A stretch of DNA of 64,000 nucleotides, taken from NCBI RefSeq assembly GCF_030381805.1, contig NZ_JAUDRH010000004.1, positions 372,001 to 436,000 on the forward strand. The letters are read 5' to 3'. Below are positions 9,732 through 17,802 of this stretch, piece by piece. A program made the position numbers and the translations under genes. Every line of letters begins with the position of its first letter. Positions within the stretch are counted from its first letter, which is position 1. This stretch comes from Chlorogloeopsis sp. ULAP01. GTDB taxonomy: Bacteria; Cyanobacteriota; Cyanobacteriia; Cyanobacteriales; Nostocaceae. The notes under the pieces are model-generated. The model was not told the origin of the DNA and searched no databases. It saw only the letters and a list, made by a program, of their open reading frames with translations.

Positions 9732-10439
9732 ATGAACTCCTTTCCTGCTTGGTACTTTGATGAATCTCAAATGGCTGGTATTAATTTTGAGGACATAGCT
9801 CAAGTTGAAGCCTTTGACTGCAAGCAAACATCAAGTACCCCCCAGAAGGAACAGGCTTTAGTGAAGCGATTGGGAATTTCTTTAGGGCATACCGTAATCG
9901 ATTTAGGAGCAGGCACGGGTACTTTTGCAATCCAGGCTGCACTTGAAGGGGCATTTGTACACGCTATTGATATTTCTCAAAGTATGCTGGCTTATGCTCA
10001 ACAAAAAGCTCGAAAAATGGGCGCTAGCACCATCAAATTTCACCGAGCTGGTTTCTTAACTTATGAACATAATGACAATCTGGGTGATTTTGTGATTACA
10101 AAAGCTGCGCTGCATATTCTGCCAGACTTCTGGAAAATGGTTGCTTTGATGCGAATGGCTTCAATGCTGAAACCTAACGGCATTCTTTACTTACGTGATG
10201 CTATATTCTCATTCCCAATTAGTGAGCATAAAACCTTTATTGATGAGTGGATTGAGCATTCATCAAAGCCTGAAGGTGAGGGCTGGACAGATAAAGACTA
10301 CCATATGCACGTGCGGGAGGAACACAGTACCTTTGCGTGGATTATTGAAGGTATGCTAACGCGGGCTGGATTTGAAATCACACAAGCAAACTACCTTACA
10401 CCTACTGCTGCTGAATATATATGCATCAAGATAGCCTAA
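9732..10439 (+). CDS. Class I SAM-dependent methyltransferase
   Basis: This 235-residue protein carries the SAM-binding motif I VIDLGAGTGTFAIQAAL (about residues 55-72). HAIDISQSMLAYA (motif II, acidic loop binding the ribose) and ILYLRDAIFSF (motif III region) follow. This is a methyltransferase_11/25 fold. The methyl acceptor cannot be predicted. The stop codon is 4 bp from the stop of the convergent CPBP gene. Confidence 0.88.
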   Translation: MNSFPAWYFDESQMAGINFEDIAQVEAFDCKQTSSTPQKEQALVKRLGISLGHTVIDLGAGTGTFAIQAALEGAFVHAIDISQSMLAYAQQKARKMGASTIKFHRAGFLTYEHNDNLGDFVITKAALHILPDFWKMVALMRMASMLKPNGILYLRDAIFSFPISEHKTFIDEWIEHSSKPEGEGWTDKDYHMHVREEHSTFAWIIEGMLTRAGFEITQANYLTPTAAEYICIKIA

Positions 10440-10443
10440 TCAG

Positions 10444-11325
10444 CTATGATACAGGGCTGTGTAAGATGCGATCGCCCAACCACAGAATTACTCCAGTTAA
10501 CAGTAAACATACTATTCCCGCAACACCAGCTAAGGGTTTTTTATTCTTACCTGTTAACCATTCTGAGGTTTTATCGGTATACTCGATTAGTTGTGCTGTA
10601 TCTAAGGTGGCGATCGCCCATACCCATCCCGCGTGCAATCCCCAAGCCAAGCCCAACTTCCCACCATCAGCAAATCTTGCTAGTACCAGTACCATCCCCA
10701 TTAGCCACAATCCCGGTAGTTGGGGTATGGTTTCTCGTTGTTCCCAAACTAAATGTAGTACAGCAAATATAAAACCAGAAATAATCGCTGCTCCCCAACT
10801 TGGGTAATCCTGCTCTAATTGCGTGAATAGAAAACCTCGAAAAACTAACTCTTCTACACCTCCTACAAATAAAGCTATCAAAAAGATAGGTAGGGTAATA
10901 GATAATATTTGCTTGATATTAAACTCTTGAAATTTACACCAACCCAGCCATAATTGCCAAGAAAATACAAAAGCTAGGCTCATTACTCCTAAACTAAAAC
11001 CCAGGGTTACAGAACCTAGCATTGAAACTTCAGTAATAAAGCCGTAATCTAACAATGATGTGTCGGTAAGCCAACTGACTGCCCAAACAATAAGTGGTGC
11101 TAATAGGTAGAGCGATACGAGTAAAGGCAGCTTTTTTTGTGGAGGCAAAGGCTGGTTTGGTTGCCAATTTTGAAAGATAACTGTTAATGCTGCCATTGGT
11201 AACCAGCACACCACCCACAATATGAAAAAAGTGGTTACCACAACCAATCCTGGCGCATTTTCCAGAAATGACCTTAAAGTATTGACTGTTAACTCAAATA
11301 ACACTCTCAAATTCATTAAAAACAC
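10444..11325 (-). CDS. CPBP family intramembrane metalloprotease
   Basis: This 293-residue protein has about seven hydrophobic segments. The CPBP (CAAX protease/bacteriocin-processing) motifs are EELVFRGFLF (EEXXXR), FAVLHLVWEQ (FXXXH) and the third histidine region GLAWGLHAGWVWA. The family comprises membrane proteases related to Rce1. In bacteria many have unknown substrates, and some confer bacteriocin self-immunity. No bacteriocin gene is visible nearby, so the substrate is unknown. Confidence 0.9.
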   Translation of the reverse strand: MFLMNLRVLFELTVNTLRSFLENAPGLVVVTTFFILWVVCWLPMAALTVIFQNWQPNQPLPPQKKLPLLVSLYLLAPLIVWAVSWLTDTSLLDYGFITEVSMLGSVTLGFSLGVMSLAFVFSWQLWLGWCKFQEFNIKQILSITLPIFLIALFVGGVEELVFRGFLFTQLEQDYPSWGAAIISGFIFAVLHLVWEQRETIPQLPGLWLMGMVLVLARFADGGKLGLAWGLHAGWVWAIATLDTAQLIEYTDKTSEWLTGKNKKPLAGVAGIVCLLLTGVILWLGDRILHSPVS

Positions 11326-11630
11326 GACAGACTTCTTGCAATTATAATTTTTTGTTTGGAAAGAGAAAAACTTTCTCTATTGTCTGGGCAAATTTTAATT
11401 TTGTTGGGTGTAACGATGCGATCGCTTATTCAAAACTCCAAACAATACACTTTTGCTCTACCTTTCTTCTATTTTGGAACAAGCCTCTACCAAAATAGGT
11501 ATTTTCTGCAAGAGGTCTAATCGTATTTTTCGGAATGAAGAAAATTTTTAACTACAGTAGCAAATTCTACTGACTCTAGGGATAAGTTTTCCAGTGTTCA
11601 CTTTCAACTTATCCTTATCATCAGATCAAT
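11326..11630. other. Intergenic region without gene
   Basis: About 305 bp lie between the CPBP gene and the downstream end of the cyAbrB gene. It contains one HIP1-like GCGATCGC core and AT-rich sequence. I see no ORF, RNA or clear terminator. Confidence 0.5.
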
Positions 11631-12068
11631 TTACTCTTCTTCTTCTTCGATGTCTTCTTCGTCTGATTCGATATCTAAGTCAGACGAGGTTCCTTTTTTA
11701 TCAGTGTCAACTTGAATTAAGTGAATATGTTTGTATCCCAGCTTAATTTCAAATTCATCACCAGGTTGTAAACCCATCGCTTTGGTGTATGTTGCACCAA
11801 TTACAATCTGACCGTTTTGATGAACACTAACCCGATAAGTTGGTTCGCGCCCACGGCCATCTTTAGGTGCTTCCGGACTTAGGGGAATGCCTCTAGCCGA
11901 TAATAATGCGTCATAAAAATCGGTTAAATTTACACGAACCTGGTTGTTTTTTGTAACTGTATAATAGCCACACTGCTTTGCTCTTTCTCGTCGTGGTAAA
12001 TTGGAAAGTTCTTTTACTTTAGCAAGCAGTGCTTTGCCGGTTAATGGTGCGGTTGCGGTTTCAGTCAT
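11631..12068 (-). CDS. cyAbrB family transcriptional regulator
   Basis: This 145-residue protein belongs to the cyanobacteria-specific AbrB-like family, with the DNA-binding AbrB domain at the C-terminus. Conserved blocks are TAPLTGKALLAKVKEL, RERAKQCGY, DGRGREPTYRVSVHQNGQ and QPGDEFEIKLGYKHIHL. A Glu/Asp-rich tail (DIESDEEDIEEEEE) ends it. In model cyanobacteria cyAbrB proteins regulate nitrogen and carbon metabolism, hydrogenase and heterocyst genes. The ATG at 12068 (MTETATAP) is preferred over the TTG three codons upstream. Confidence 0.93.
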   Translation of the reverse strand: MTETATAPLTGKALLAKVKELSNLPRRERAKQCGYYTVTKNNQVRVNLTDFYDALLSARGIPLSPEAPKDGRGREPTYRVSVHQNGQIVIGATYTKAMGLQPGDEFEIKLGYKHIHLIQVDTDKKGTSSDLDIESDEEDIEEEEE

Positions 12069-13275
12069 TACGCTCAAAATATCCTTAATCTCTCCAAACT
12101 ATTCAAAGATGACGTCTTTTGCCAATTAGTTGGCTTTTCGAGTTTATACAATGAAGAACGCTAACCCTTACAAAGGGCAAATTCCCGTTTATAACAGACC
12201 AACAACCTCTTTTGTGGTTGCCCATTATTTATGAGAGATTGTGGTTGTACAGGCATTAAATCTGCTGATTTCACGGCACTTTTAACCATCATTTGCCATT
12301 GAAAATGAAATATTTTTCTTTTTTGGCATTACTGTGACGGTGTAATTTTAAGCCAACTTTACAAAGCAGGTAAGCCCTACTACTATTATTTAGTCGTAGA
12401 ACTCAGAAATAACAGGCTTCTGATTTTGGTGCTTGCCTTTATTACCCTTGACTCATAAGGTTTTCCTTATGCATACTTTTAGCTTCTAACAGCATAGTAT
12501 TTGCATAAGGTTGACAGACATACACCTTTTTATCCTGCTAAATGAGACGACTTTTTTGCGTCTCTACACTACGATGAAACAAAGCTGTATTGGCCGCTCT
12601 TATACGGCTATTTATACTGGTTTTGTTACCTCGTAATTTTATATTAAATACTAACATGCAATAATAATAGCAAAATTATTGTTTAAGTTTGAATTAATTT
12701 TACTACTATACTTTAATATCTTAATATCTGACCTTGAGAAGGCAAAAAGCGGTGAGGATTTTCTTACCGCTTTATTGCCGTTGTGAGGATTGTGGCTTAG
12801 ATTTTATAAAAATTCATGTAATTTAGACAAGTAGTTTTGGCAAGTTGAGTTACATTATCAAGCTTGTTGATTGAGAAGAGGCAAAAAAACTATCGTAGTA
12901 TTCTGTCGTTGATTCATTAGCCAAGATGTTCATTAAAAGCTTGAACAATTCTATATAACCAAGAAATGGTAGTCTGCTACCTATTAATACATTTTTCCTA
13001 TAGCAGGTTTACTTTTGTTAGCATCAAAATACAGTGATATCCTTAGACAACTGGGTGTAGAGGTTGACAAAACAGTCGTAAACCCCATTCAGTGCTTCTA
13101 CAATTAAATTTTTATGCTTATCCTCAAACAAGAATCACTAGCTCTTGAATGAACAGCATATTAACAGCTAGCTGTAATTAAGAGAGACAATTTTATCGCT
13201 GATTGGGTAAGGAAGCTGCGTGTAGGAATGATTTTTAAGCCAGATGTGGTGATTTCAAGACATAGGTTGATAGCA
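12069..13275. other. Long gene-poor intergenic region
   Basis: About 1.2 kb lie between divergent cyAbrB and sdhB with no ORF that looks coding. It is AT-rich and contains three hairpins: CATAAGG/CCTTATG (12454-12471), GAGACG/CGTCTC (12544-12564) and a strong stem at 12741-12780. This could contain an unannotated small RNA and a long cyAbrB leader. Sequence alone does not show a boundary or a named RNA family. Confidence 0.5.
12741..12780. terminator. Strong stem-loop in the cyAbrB-sdhB spacer
   Basis: GGCAA + AAAGCGGT pairs with ACCGCTTT + TTGCC around a 12-base AT-rich loop, giving about 13 base pairs with one bulge. It has no long U-tract on either strand, so a classical Rho-independent terminator is possible but not certain. 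It could equally be the 3' stem of a non-coding RNA. Confidence 0.45.
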
Positions 13276-14286
13276 ATGGAAGTACTTTTTAAGGTTATTC
13301 GTCAACAAAAAAATTCTTCTCCTGTTGTACAAACTTACCTTTTGCAGGCAGAACCAGGTAATACAATCTTAGATTGCCTGAATCAGATTAAGTGGGAACA
13401 AGATGGAACATTAGCGTTTCGTAAAAATTGTCGTAATACAATTTGTGGTAGCTGCGCTATGCGAATCAATGGGCGTTCAGCTTTAGCTTGTAAGGAAAAT
13501 GTTGGTAGTGAAATTGCCAGAGTACAACAGCTAGCAGAACTAAAAAATAGCGCAAATAATATTCCAGAAATCATAATTGCTCCACTTGGCAATATGCCCG
13601 TGATCAAAGATTTAGTAGTAGATATGAGCAATTTTTGGAGCAATTTAGAAGCGATCACTCCTTATGTAAGTACTGCTGCCCGCCAAGTACCAGAAAGAGA
13701 ATTTCTACAAACATCAGAAGAGCGATCGCGCCTGGATCAAACTGGTAATTGTATTATGTGTGGAGCTTGCTTCTCTGAGTGTAATGCCTTTGAAGTCAAT
13801 CCTGATTTTGTTGGCCCTCATGCTCTGGCCAAAGCTTATCGAATGGTCGAAGATTCCCGCGACAGCGAAACAGAAAATCGCTTAGAAAAATATAACGAAG
13901 GAACAAAAGGAGTTTGGGGTTGTACACGTTGCTTATACTGCAACTCAGTTTGTCCAATGGATGTAGCTCCGCTTGATCAAATCACCAAAATTAAACAAGT
14001 AATTCTTGATCATAAACAAAAAAGCGACAGCCGTTCTATTCGCCATCGCAAAGTTTTAATAGAACTAGTCAAAGAAGGTGGCTGGATTGATGAACGGCAA
14101 TTTGGTTTACAAGTGGTTGGGAACTATTTTAGAGATTTAAGAGGATTGCTTGGTATTGTACCCCTTGGTTTGCGAATGCTAGCTAGGCGCAAATTCCCTT
14201 TGTCATTTGAACCTTCAGAAGGCACAGGGCAAGTGCGATCGCTAATCGAAGCTGTGCAAAAAGAGGAAGTAGGGATTAGGGATTAG
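13276..14286 (+). CDS. sdhB: Succinate dehydrogenase / fumarate reductase iron-sulfur subunit
   Basis: This subunit of about 336 residues carries electrons from the flavoprotein to the quinone pool. The N-terminal 2Fe-2S domain shows CRNTICGSCAMRING and a later cysteine in ALACKEN. The C-terminal ferredoxin-like domain shows CIMCGACFSEC and CTRCLYCNSVCPM for the 4Fe-4S and 3Fe-4S/4Fe-4S clusters. The start at MEVLFKV is chosen over an ATG 48 bp upstream because family members begin there and AGG lies 9 bp upstream. No sdhA or membrane anchor is adjacent, as is usual in cyanobacteria. The final residues VGIRD and the TAG stop are written in GGGATTAGGGATTAGGG repeat sequence. Confidence 0.96.
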   Translation: MEVLFKVIRQQKNSSPVVQTYLLQAEPGNTILDCLNQIKWEQDGTLAFRKNCRNTICGSCAMRINGRSALACKENVGSEIARVQQLAELKNSANNIPEIIIAPLGNMPVIKDLVVDMSNFWSNLEAITPYVSTAARQVPEREFLQTSEERSRLDQTGNCIMCGACFSECNAFEVNPDFVGPHALAKAYRMVEDSRDSETENRLEKYNEGTKGVWGCTRCLYCNSVCPMDVAPLDQITKIKQVILDHKQKSDSRSIRHRKVLIELVKEGGWIDERQFGLQVVGNYFRDLRGLLGIVPLGLRMLARRKFPLSFEPSEGTGQVRSLIEAVQKEEVGIRD

Positions 14287-14380
14287 GGACTGGAAGATAG
14301 GGAAGATGGGGAAGAATTTACTCCGATCGCTTCTTCACCTCCCTCACCTCCCTCTACTCTTTGTCCCCGCGTCTCCTATC

Positions 14381-14908
14381 TCACCGTGGGTCTTGAGGTA
14401 TATTTAATGGTTGCCCTGAAGTTTTATAGACTAAAATATCCCATTGCCCATTGTTACTGTACTCAAAAGCAATTCTGCTGCCATCAGCGCTGATTGTGGG
14501 ATTGCGAACTTCTGCTTGTAGATTGGTAGTTAAATTACGTGATTGTCTTGTTTCTCGGTCGTACAGGAAAATAGCTGTTCGCCCCTGACGAGAAGCAGCA
14601 AAAACAATATAACGACCATTGTCTGAAATACTGGGATGAGAGGCGATCGCATCAAAAGAATTTAAACCAGGTAAATCAATTAAACTGCGAGTCACCATAT
14701 CAAACATATAGACATCTTGGCTGCCTCGTCGGTCAGAAGTAAAAACAATAAATCTTCCAGAAACTTGCGGCGTTAATTCTGAAGCAGTACTGTTAAGACT
14801 TCTTCCTCCAGGATCAAAAGGATAGCTCAAAAGACGGGGATAGCCACCACAGCCATTTAATAAAGTTGTTAGTGTAAGTATAGGTAGAAAAATATAGCAT
14901 TTGGTCAT
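14381..14908 (-). CDS. TolB-like beta-propeller lipoprotein
   Basis: This is a 175-residue lipoprotein. A signal peptide ends in the lipobox LLNGC (Cys20). TolB/WD40-like blades follow, with repeated patterns FTSDRRGSQDVYMFD, HPSISDNGRYIVFAAS and NPTISADGSRIAFEYS. It is short, with about three to four blades. It is paralogous to the next gene on the same strand (15093-15656). The function is unknown; such proteins sit at the inner face of a membrane and probably bind protein partners. The ATG lies at the edge of a TCATTAG-type repeat. Confidence 0.8.
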   Translation of the reverse strand: MTKCYIFLPILTLTTLLNGCGGYPRLLSYPFDPGGRSLNSTASELTPQVSGRFIVFTSDRRGSQDVYMFDMVTRSLIDLPGLNSFDAIASHPSISDNGRYIVFAASRQGRTAIFLYDRETRQSRNLTTNLQAEVRNPTISADGSRIAFEYSNNGQWDILVYKTSGQPLNIPQDPR

Positions 14909-15092
14909 TAGTCATTAGTAATTGGTCATTTGTTAGTGGTGAGGCAGCACTGCAAAGAGAAGTCGGTAGACGCTTCTGCGGCTTTCCGCAGGCTAGGGCG
15001 GCTTCAAGGTAGAGTACCCGGAGGGTTAGTGGTTAGGTTAGTTGTTTATTACTCCCCTTGTCTCTGTGTCTCCACCTCCCCGTGTCCTCTTG
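14909..15092. repeat. Dispersed repeats between the two TolB-like genes
   Basis: TCATTAGTCATTAGTAATTGG heptamers (14905-14935) are followed by a GC-rich unit (GTAGACGCTTCTGCGGCTTTCC, AGAGTACCCGGAGGG) shared with the regions at 195-345 and 41450-41550. Next comes CTCTGTGTCTCCACCTCCCCGTGTCC, related to the GACACGGGGAC unit. There is no gene in it. Confidence 0.7.
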
Positions 15093-15656
15093 CTACTGCG
15101 GAGGTGGAGTTATAGTTGCACCATTAGGAATGTCTAACTCAATATTTGGGCCTCGATCTAGTACTTCAGTATCCCACTGACCGCGACTAGCGGATTCAAA
15201 GACTACATAGCGCCCATTGGGACTGATATTAGGATTTCTAATCCAACCGCGATATGTAGGAGTAAGGATTTGTGATTGCTGTATGGCGCGATCGTAAAGC
15301 GCCACCACTGGTCTACCTTGATCGCTAGTAATATAAGTTATGTAACGTCCGTTGTAGCTAAGGCTTGGGCTTTCAGCGATTGTCTCCGGACGATTTAAAC
15401 GTGGTGTACGCACAAAAGACTGCTGCTGCAAATCGTACAGCAGTATCTGGTGAGCGCCATTTCGATTAGATACAAATGCCAAAAGCCGCCCGTTTCCACT
15501 CAAAGTCGGTTGTGCTTCAGTGTAGCGACTATTAACAGAAGTGGGGCCAATAGGAATATTATCGGAGCTACAAGAGATTAGTAAACCTGTCAATCCAAAA
15601 ATGAGACTCCAATTAAGTGGTCTTTGGAGCCAAAATCTAGGTGTAATTTTTTTCAC
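15093..15656 (-). CDS. TolB-like beta-propeller lipoprotein, paralogue
   Basis: This 187-residue protein has a signal peptide and lipobox LLISC (Cys29). TolB-type blades follow (QPTLSGNGRLLAFVSNRNG, SPSLSYNGRYITYITSDQG, NPNISPNGRYVVFESASRGQWD). It shares blade spacing and the RGQWD/NGQWD end with the 14381-14908 gene, so the pair arose by duplication. It lies upstream in the same orientation. Role unknown; an envelope protein by its lipobox. Confidence 0.82.
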   Translation of the reverse strand: MKKITPRFWLQRPLNWSLIFGLTGLLISCSSDNIPIGPTSVNSRYTEAQPTLSGNGRLLAFVSNRNGAHQILLYDLQQQSFVRTPRLNRPETIAESPSLSYNGRYITYITSDQGRPVVALYDRAIQQSQILTPTYRGWIRNPNISPNGRYVVFESASRGQWDTEVLDRGPNIELDIPNGATITPPPQ

Positions 15657-15702
15657 CTCACCTGTTTTCTGTTACCTTTTTGTAACTTCCTCCCTAGTTT
15701 AT

Positions 15703-16623
15703 TTAAACATCATCAAAATTTACCGAATTATCTGGTTCTTCTTCTGAATTTTTTACTGGTTTATATTCTACATAGTCAGTAGATATAACATCGTCGTCAG
15801 TCCGCTCTGGTTGCGGTTCTGAGCTGCTCGATGGGCGACGTCTTCTCGGTGGTCTGGACGTATTATCTACAATATCCTCAGCGCGACTTTCTGGACGGAA
15901 AGAGCCGTTATTACTACGCCGAGGAGTTCTTCTTTCTTCGCTAGTTGGGGTATCCCAATCATCAACTTTTCTGCTGGAAGCACCCCAATCATCTTCAATT
16001 TTTTCAGGAGTGCGCTTTGTCGGACGCGTAGTACCACGTCTGCGCTGTCTATCTGTCAATTCTGGTCTTTCACTTACATTCCGGCGCTCTGGGCGACGGG
16101 GAGATTCTTCTTCATAAAATTCTTCGCGAGAAGAACGATTTTCTCTACTACCTGGAATGCGGGGACGAGGTTGCTCCTCCTCATACTCGTCATCGTAAGG
16201 TAGTGGGTCATAATCATAGTCCACCTGAGCCTTATAGGGGGATCTTTTTTCATAGTTATAACGAGGGCTAACCTCCCGCTCATCATCCACAATTGGGGTA
16301 TTGCGCTTGGCTTGCTGAGTCGCGATTCCACGCAGGCGAATACTTTCGACAGCAAAAAAGACTGTTGAGCCAACTAGAAGCAACTGACCAAATTGGAGAA
16401 TTGGGTCTAAACGCCAGCCCTGGAAAATAAGAATAAAGCCGCAGAGCAAGCCTACAGCTGCAAAAAAGATATCCTGATCTCGTGATAGTTCTGGACGTAC
16501 AGTACGGAGAAAATAAAGTGCTGCTCCAGCCACAGCTAAGAATATTCCCAGGATACTGGCTGAGTTTGCTCCAAAATTTACTTGAGCCAGAACACTGGCT
16601 GAGTTCAGCCAAAAAGTTATCAT
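15703..16623 (-). CDS. ycf66: Ycf66 family protein
   Basis: This 306-residue protein has three hydrophobic segments in the first 105 residues (VNFGANSASILGIFLAVAGAAL, then DQDIFFAAVGLLCGFILIF, then LLLVGSTVFFAVESIRLRG). This matches the Ycf66 family conserved in cyanobacteria and some plastids. The remaining 200 residues are a disordered, highly charged tail rich in Arg, Glu, Asp, Pro and Ser. Function unknown; thylakoid or membrane association is likely. psbX lies 291 bp upstream on the same strand. Confidence 0.88.
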   Translation of the reverse strand: MITFWLNSASVLAQVNFGANSASILGIFLAVAGAALYFLRTVRPELSRDQDIFFAAVGLLCGFILIFQGWRLDPILQFGQLLLVGSTVFFAVESIRLRGIATQQAKRNTPIVDDEREVSPRYNYEKRSPYKAQVDYDYDPLPYDDEYEEEQPRPRIPGSRENRSSREEFYEEESPRRPERRNVSERPELTDRQRRRGTTRPTKRTPEKIEDDWGASSRKVDDWDTPTSEERRTPRRSNNGSFRPESRAEDIVDNTSRPPRRRRPSSSSEPQPERTDDDVISTDYVEYKPVKNSEEEPDNSVNFDDV

Positions 16624-16699
16624 TGTTCTTTTCCCAATATCAAATCTATGTTATCCAGTCAGAATTTAAATCTCTACTCTAACAAGACATAAATATATT

Positions 16700-16772
16700 G
16701 TAGAGACGCGAAACTCATAGTAGCGCCGTGCAGACGTTATATCCGCCCGTGCGACTGCGATCGCGTCTCTAC
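16700..16772. repeat. Dispersed element bounded by 12-bp inverted repeats
   Basis: GTAGAGACGCGA (16700-16711) and its exact reverse complement TCGCGTCTCTAC (16761-16772) enclose 49 bp of mixed sequence. Related ends occur in the palindrome at 17722-17751, in GCGTCTCTAC at 12558-12567 and in TAGACGCGAAA near 29045. This fits a non-autonomous MITE or REP-like element. It could also act as a transcriptional stop between psbX and ycf66. Confidence 0.65.
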
Positions 16773-16914
16773 ATTATTACCCAAAGCTAAAAAGCCATTA
16801 TCTGCTGATTTGGTCTGATTAACCTTGAGAAAGATAAATTGCAAAATGTCAGCAATTATGCAATTAACTGATTTGCAAGTAGTTTTGAGAGTCAATTTGA
16901 CTCTCATGAGATGA

Positions 16915-17034
16915 TTAAGAACGCTGGATTTTATCTCTTTGGCTAATCAAAATCAACCCAACAGTAGCAGGGATAACGACAATTAAAGTACCCCAAAGCA
17001 AGCTCCAAAGAAAATTTGCTAAAGAAGGCGTCAT
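16915..17034 (-). CDS. psbX: Photosystem II protein PsbX
   Basis: This short gene encodes 39 residues starting MTPSLANFLWSLLWG. One transmembrane helix (about 10-30, LIVVIPATVGLILI) and the basic tail SQRDKIQRS follow. This is the typical PsbX sequence and length. PsbX is a single-helix subunit of photosystem II near the QB site. It lies upstream of ycf66 on the same strand. ATG start and TAA stop. Confidence 0.96.
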   Translation of the reverse strand: MTPSLANFLWSLLWGTLIVVIPATVGLILISQRDKIQRS

Positions 17035-17411
17035 AGTTCTCAACCTTTTTTTACAGTCTTCATACTAATTTTAATGGTCTATCACACTGTTAGAGTACAA
17101 CCATACATCTGTTGTATTTGTAGTTGACTCATTTGGTGTGTTAGCGTCAAATCGCAATTATGCTATTTGCATTGAATTGATTTTACTACGGGAAATTGAT
17201 TCTCCCATGAACTTGCGATTTCTAAATTTTGGTCACTAAGCTTGCTTACTGCCTTCACAAATTAGATAATTGACAGTCAGTACACTCAAATTCTTTCACC
17301 CTAAGGGTTGGAACATTTAGTTAAAATAATATTGGAATAGCTTTACAAAGCTTAAATATTTCGGCTCTCCCCAGGTTTTTATTTTTCATAAAGAGTGAGA
17401 AGCAATAGACA
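17035..17411. other. Divergent intergenic region (psbX / yggT)
   Basis: About 377 bp must hold the promoters of psbX and yggT. It is AT-rich. AAAGAGTGAGAAGC just before 17412 may act as the yggT ribosome binding region. I see no further gene. Confidence 0.5.
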
Positions 17412-17705
17412 ATGATCGGTGTTAACCTTACTGCTTGGATTCTCGGTCTCGGCTTGGGACTGATGACACTTTTGTTTATTTTCCGCATAGTTCTAACTTG
17501 GTATCCCCAAGCCGATCTAAATCGTTTTCCTTTGAATTTAGTGGCTTGGCCTACGGAACCTTTTTTGGTACCAATGCGGAAGTTGATCCCACCTTTAGGG
17601 GGAGTAGACATTACACCGATTATTTGGGTTGGTATCTTCAGTTTAATTAGGGAAATTCTCCTTGGTCAGCAAGGACTGTTGACTATGATGTCTAGGGTAA
17701 ATTAG
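17412..17705 (+). CDS. YggT family membrane protein
   Basis: This 97-residue protein has two hydrophobic segments (about 5-27 and 72-90). The YggT signature FRIVLTWYPQADLNRFP, then TEPFLVPMRKLIPPLGGVDITPIIW, lies between them. Family members act in membrane organisation; cyanobacterial and plastid relatives (CCB3/Ycf19 group) are linked to cytochrome b6 maturation and nucleoid partitioning. The exact role here is not shown. The TAG stop overlaps an ATTAGGGATGAG repeat. Confidence 0.9.
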   Translation: MIGVNLTAWILGLGLGLMTLLFIFRIVLTWYPQADLNRFPLNLVAWPTEPFLVPMRKLIPPLGGVDITPIIWVGIFSLIREILLGQQGLLTMMSRVN

Positions 17706-17721
17706 GGATGAGTTAGTGGTT

Positions 17722-17751
17722 AGTACAGACGCGATTAATCGCGTCTGTACT
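17722..17751. terminator. 30-bp perfect palindrome between convergent yggT and accC
   Basis: AGTACAGACGCGATT and AATCGCGTCTGTACT are exact reverse complements with no spacer, and would form a 13-bp stem with a tight loop in RNA of either strand. Its position between two convergent stop codons suggests a bidirectional terminator. The core GACGCGA is shared with the element at 16700-16772, so it probably derives from the same dispersed repeat family. Confidence 0.7.
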
Positions 17752-17802
17752 TTAGTGCTTAGGGTTATTATCCCCATCTCCCCAGTCCCCTAGACCCTCA
17801 CC

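Noticed and set aside
10421..10807. Plus-strand ORFs of 108-128 codons over the CPBP gene
   Set aside because: They are shadows of the minus-strand membrane protease, which has clear family motifs; the shadow translations show none.
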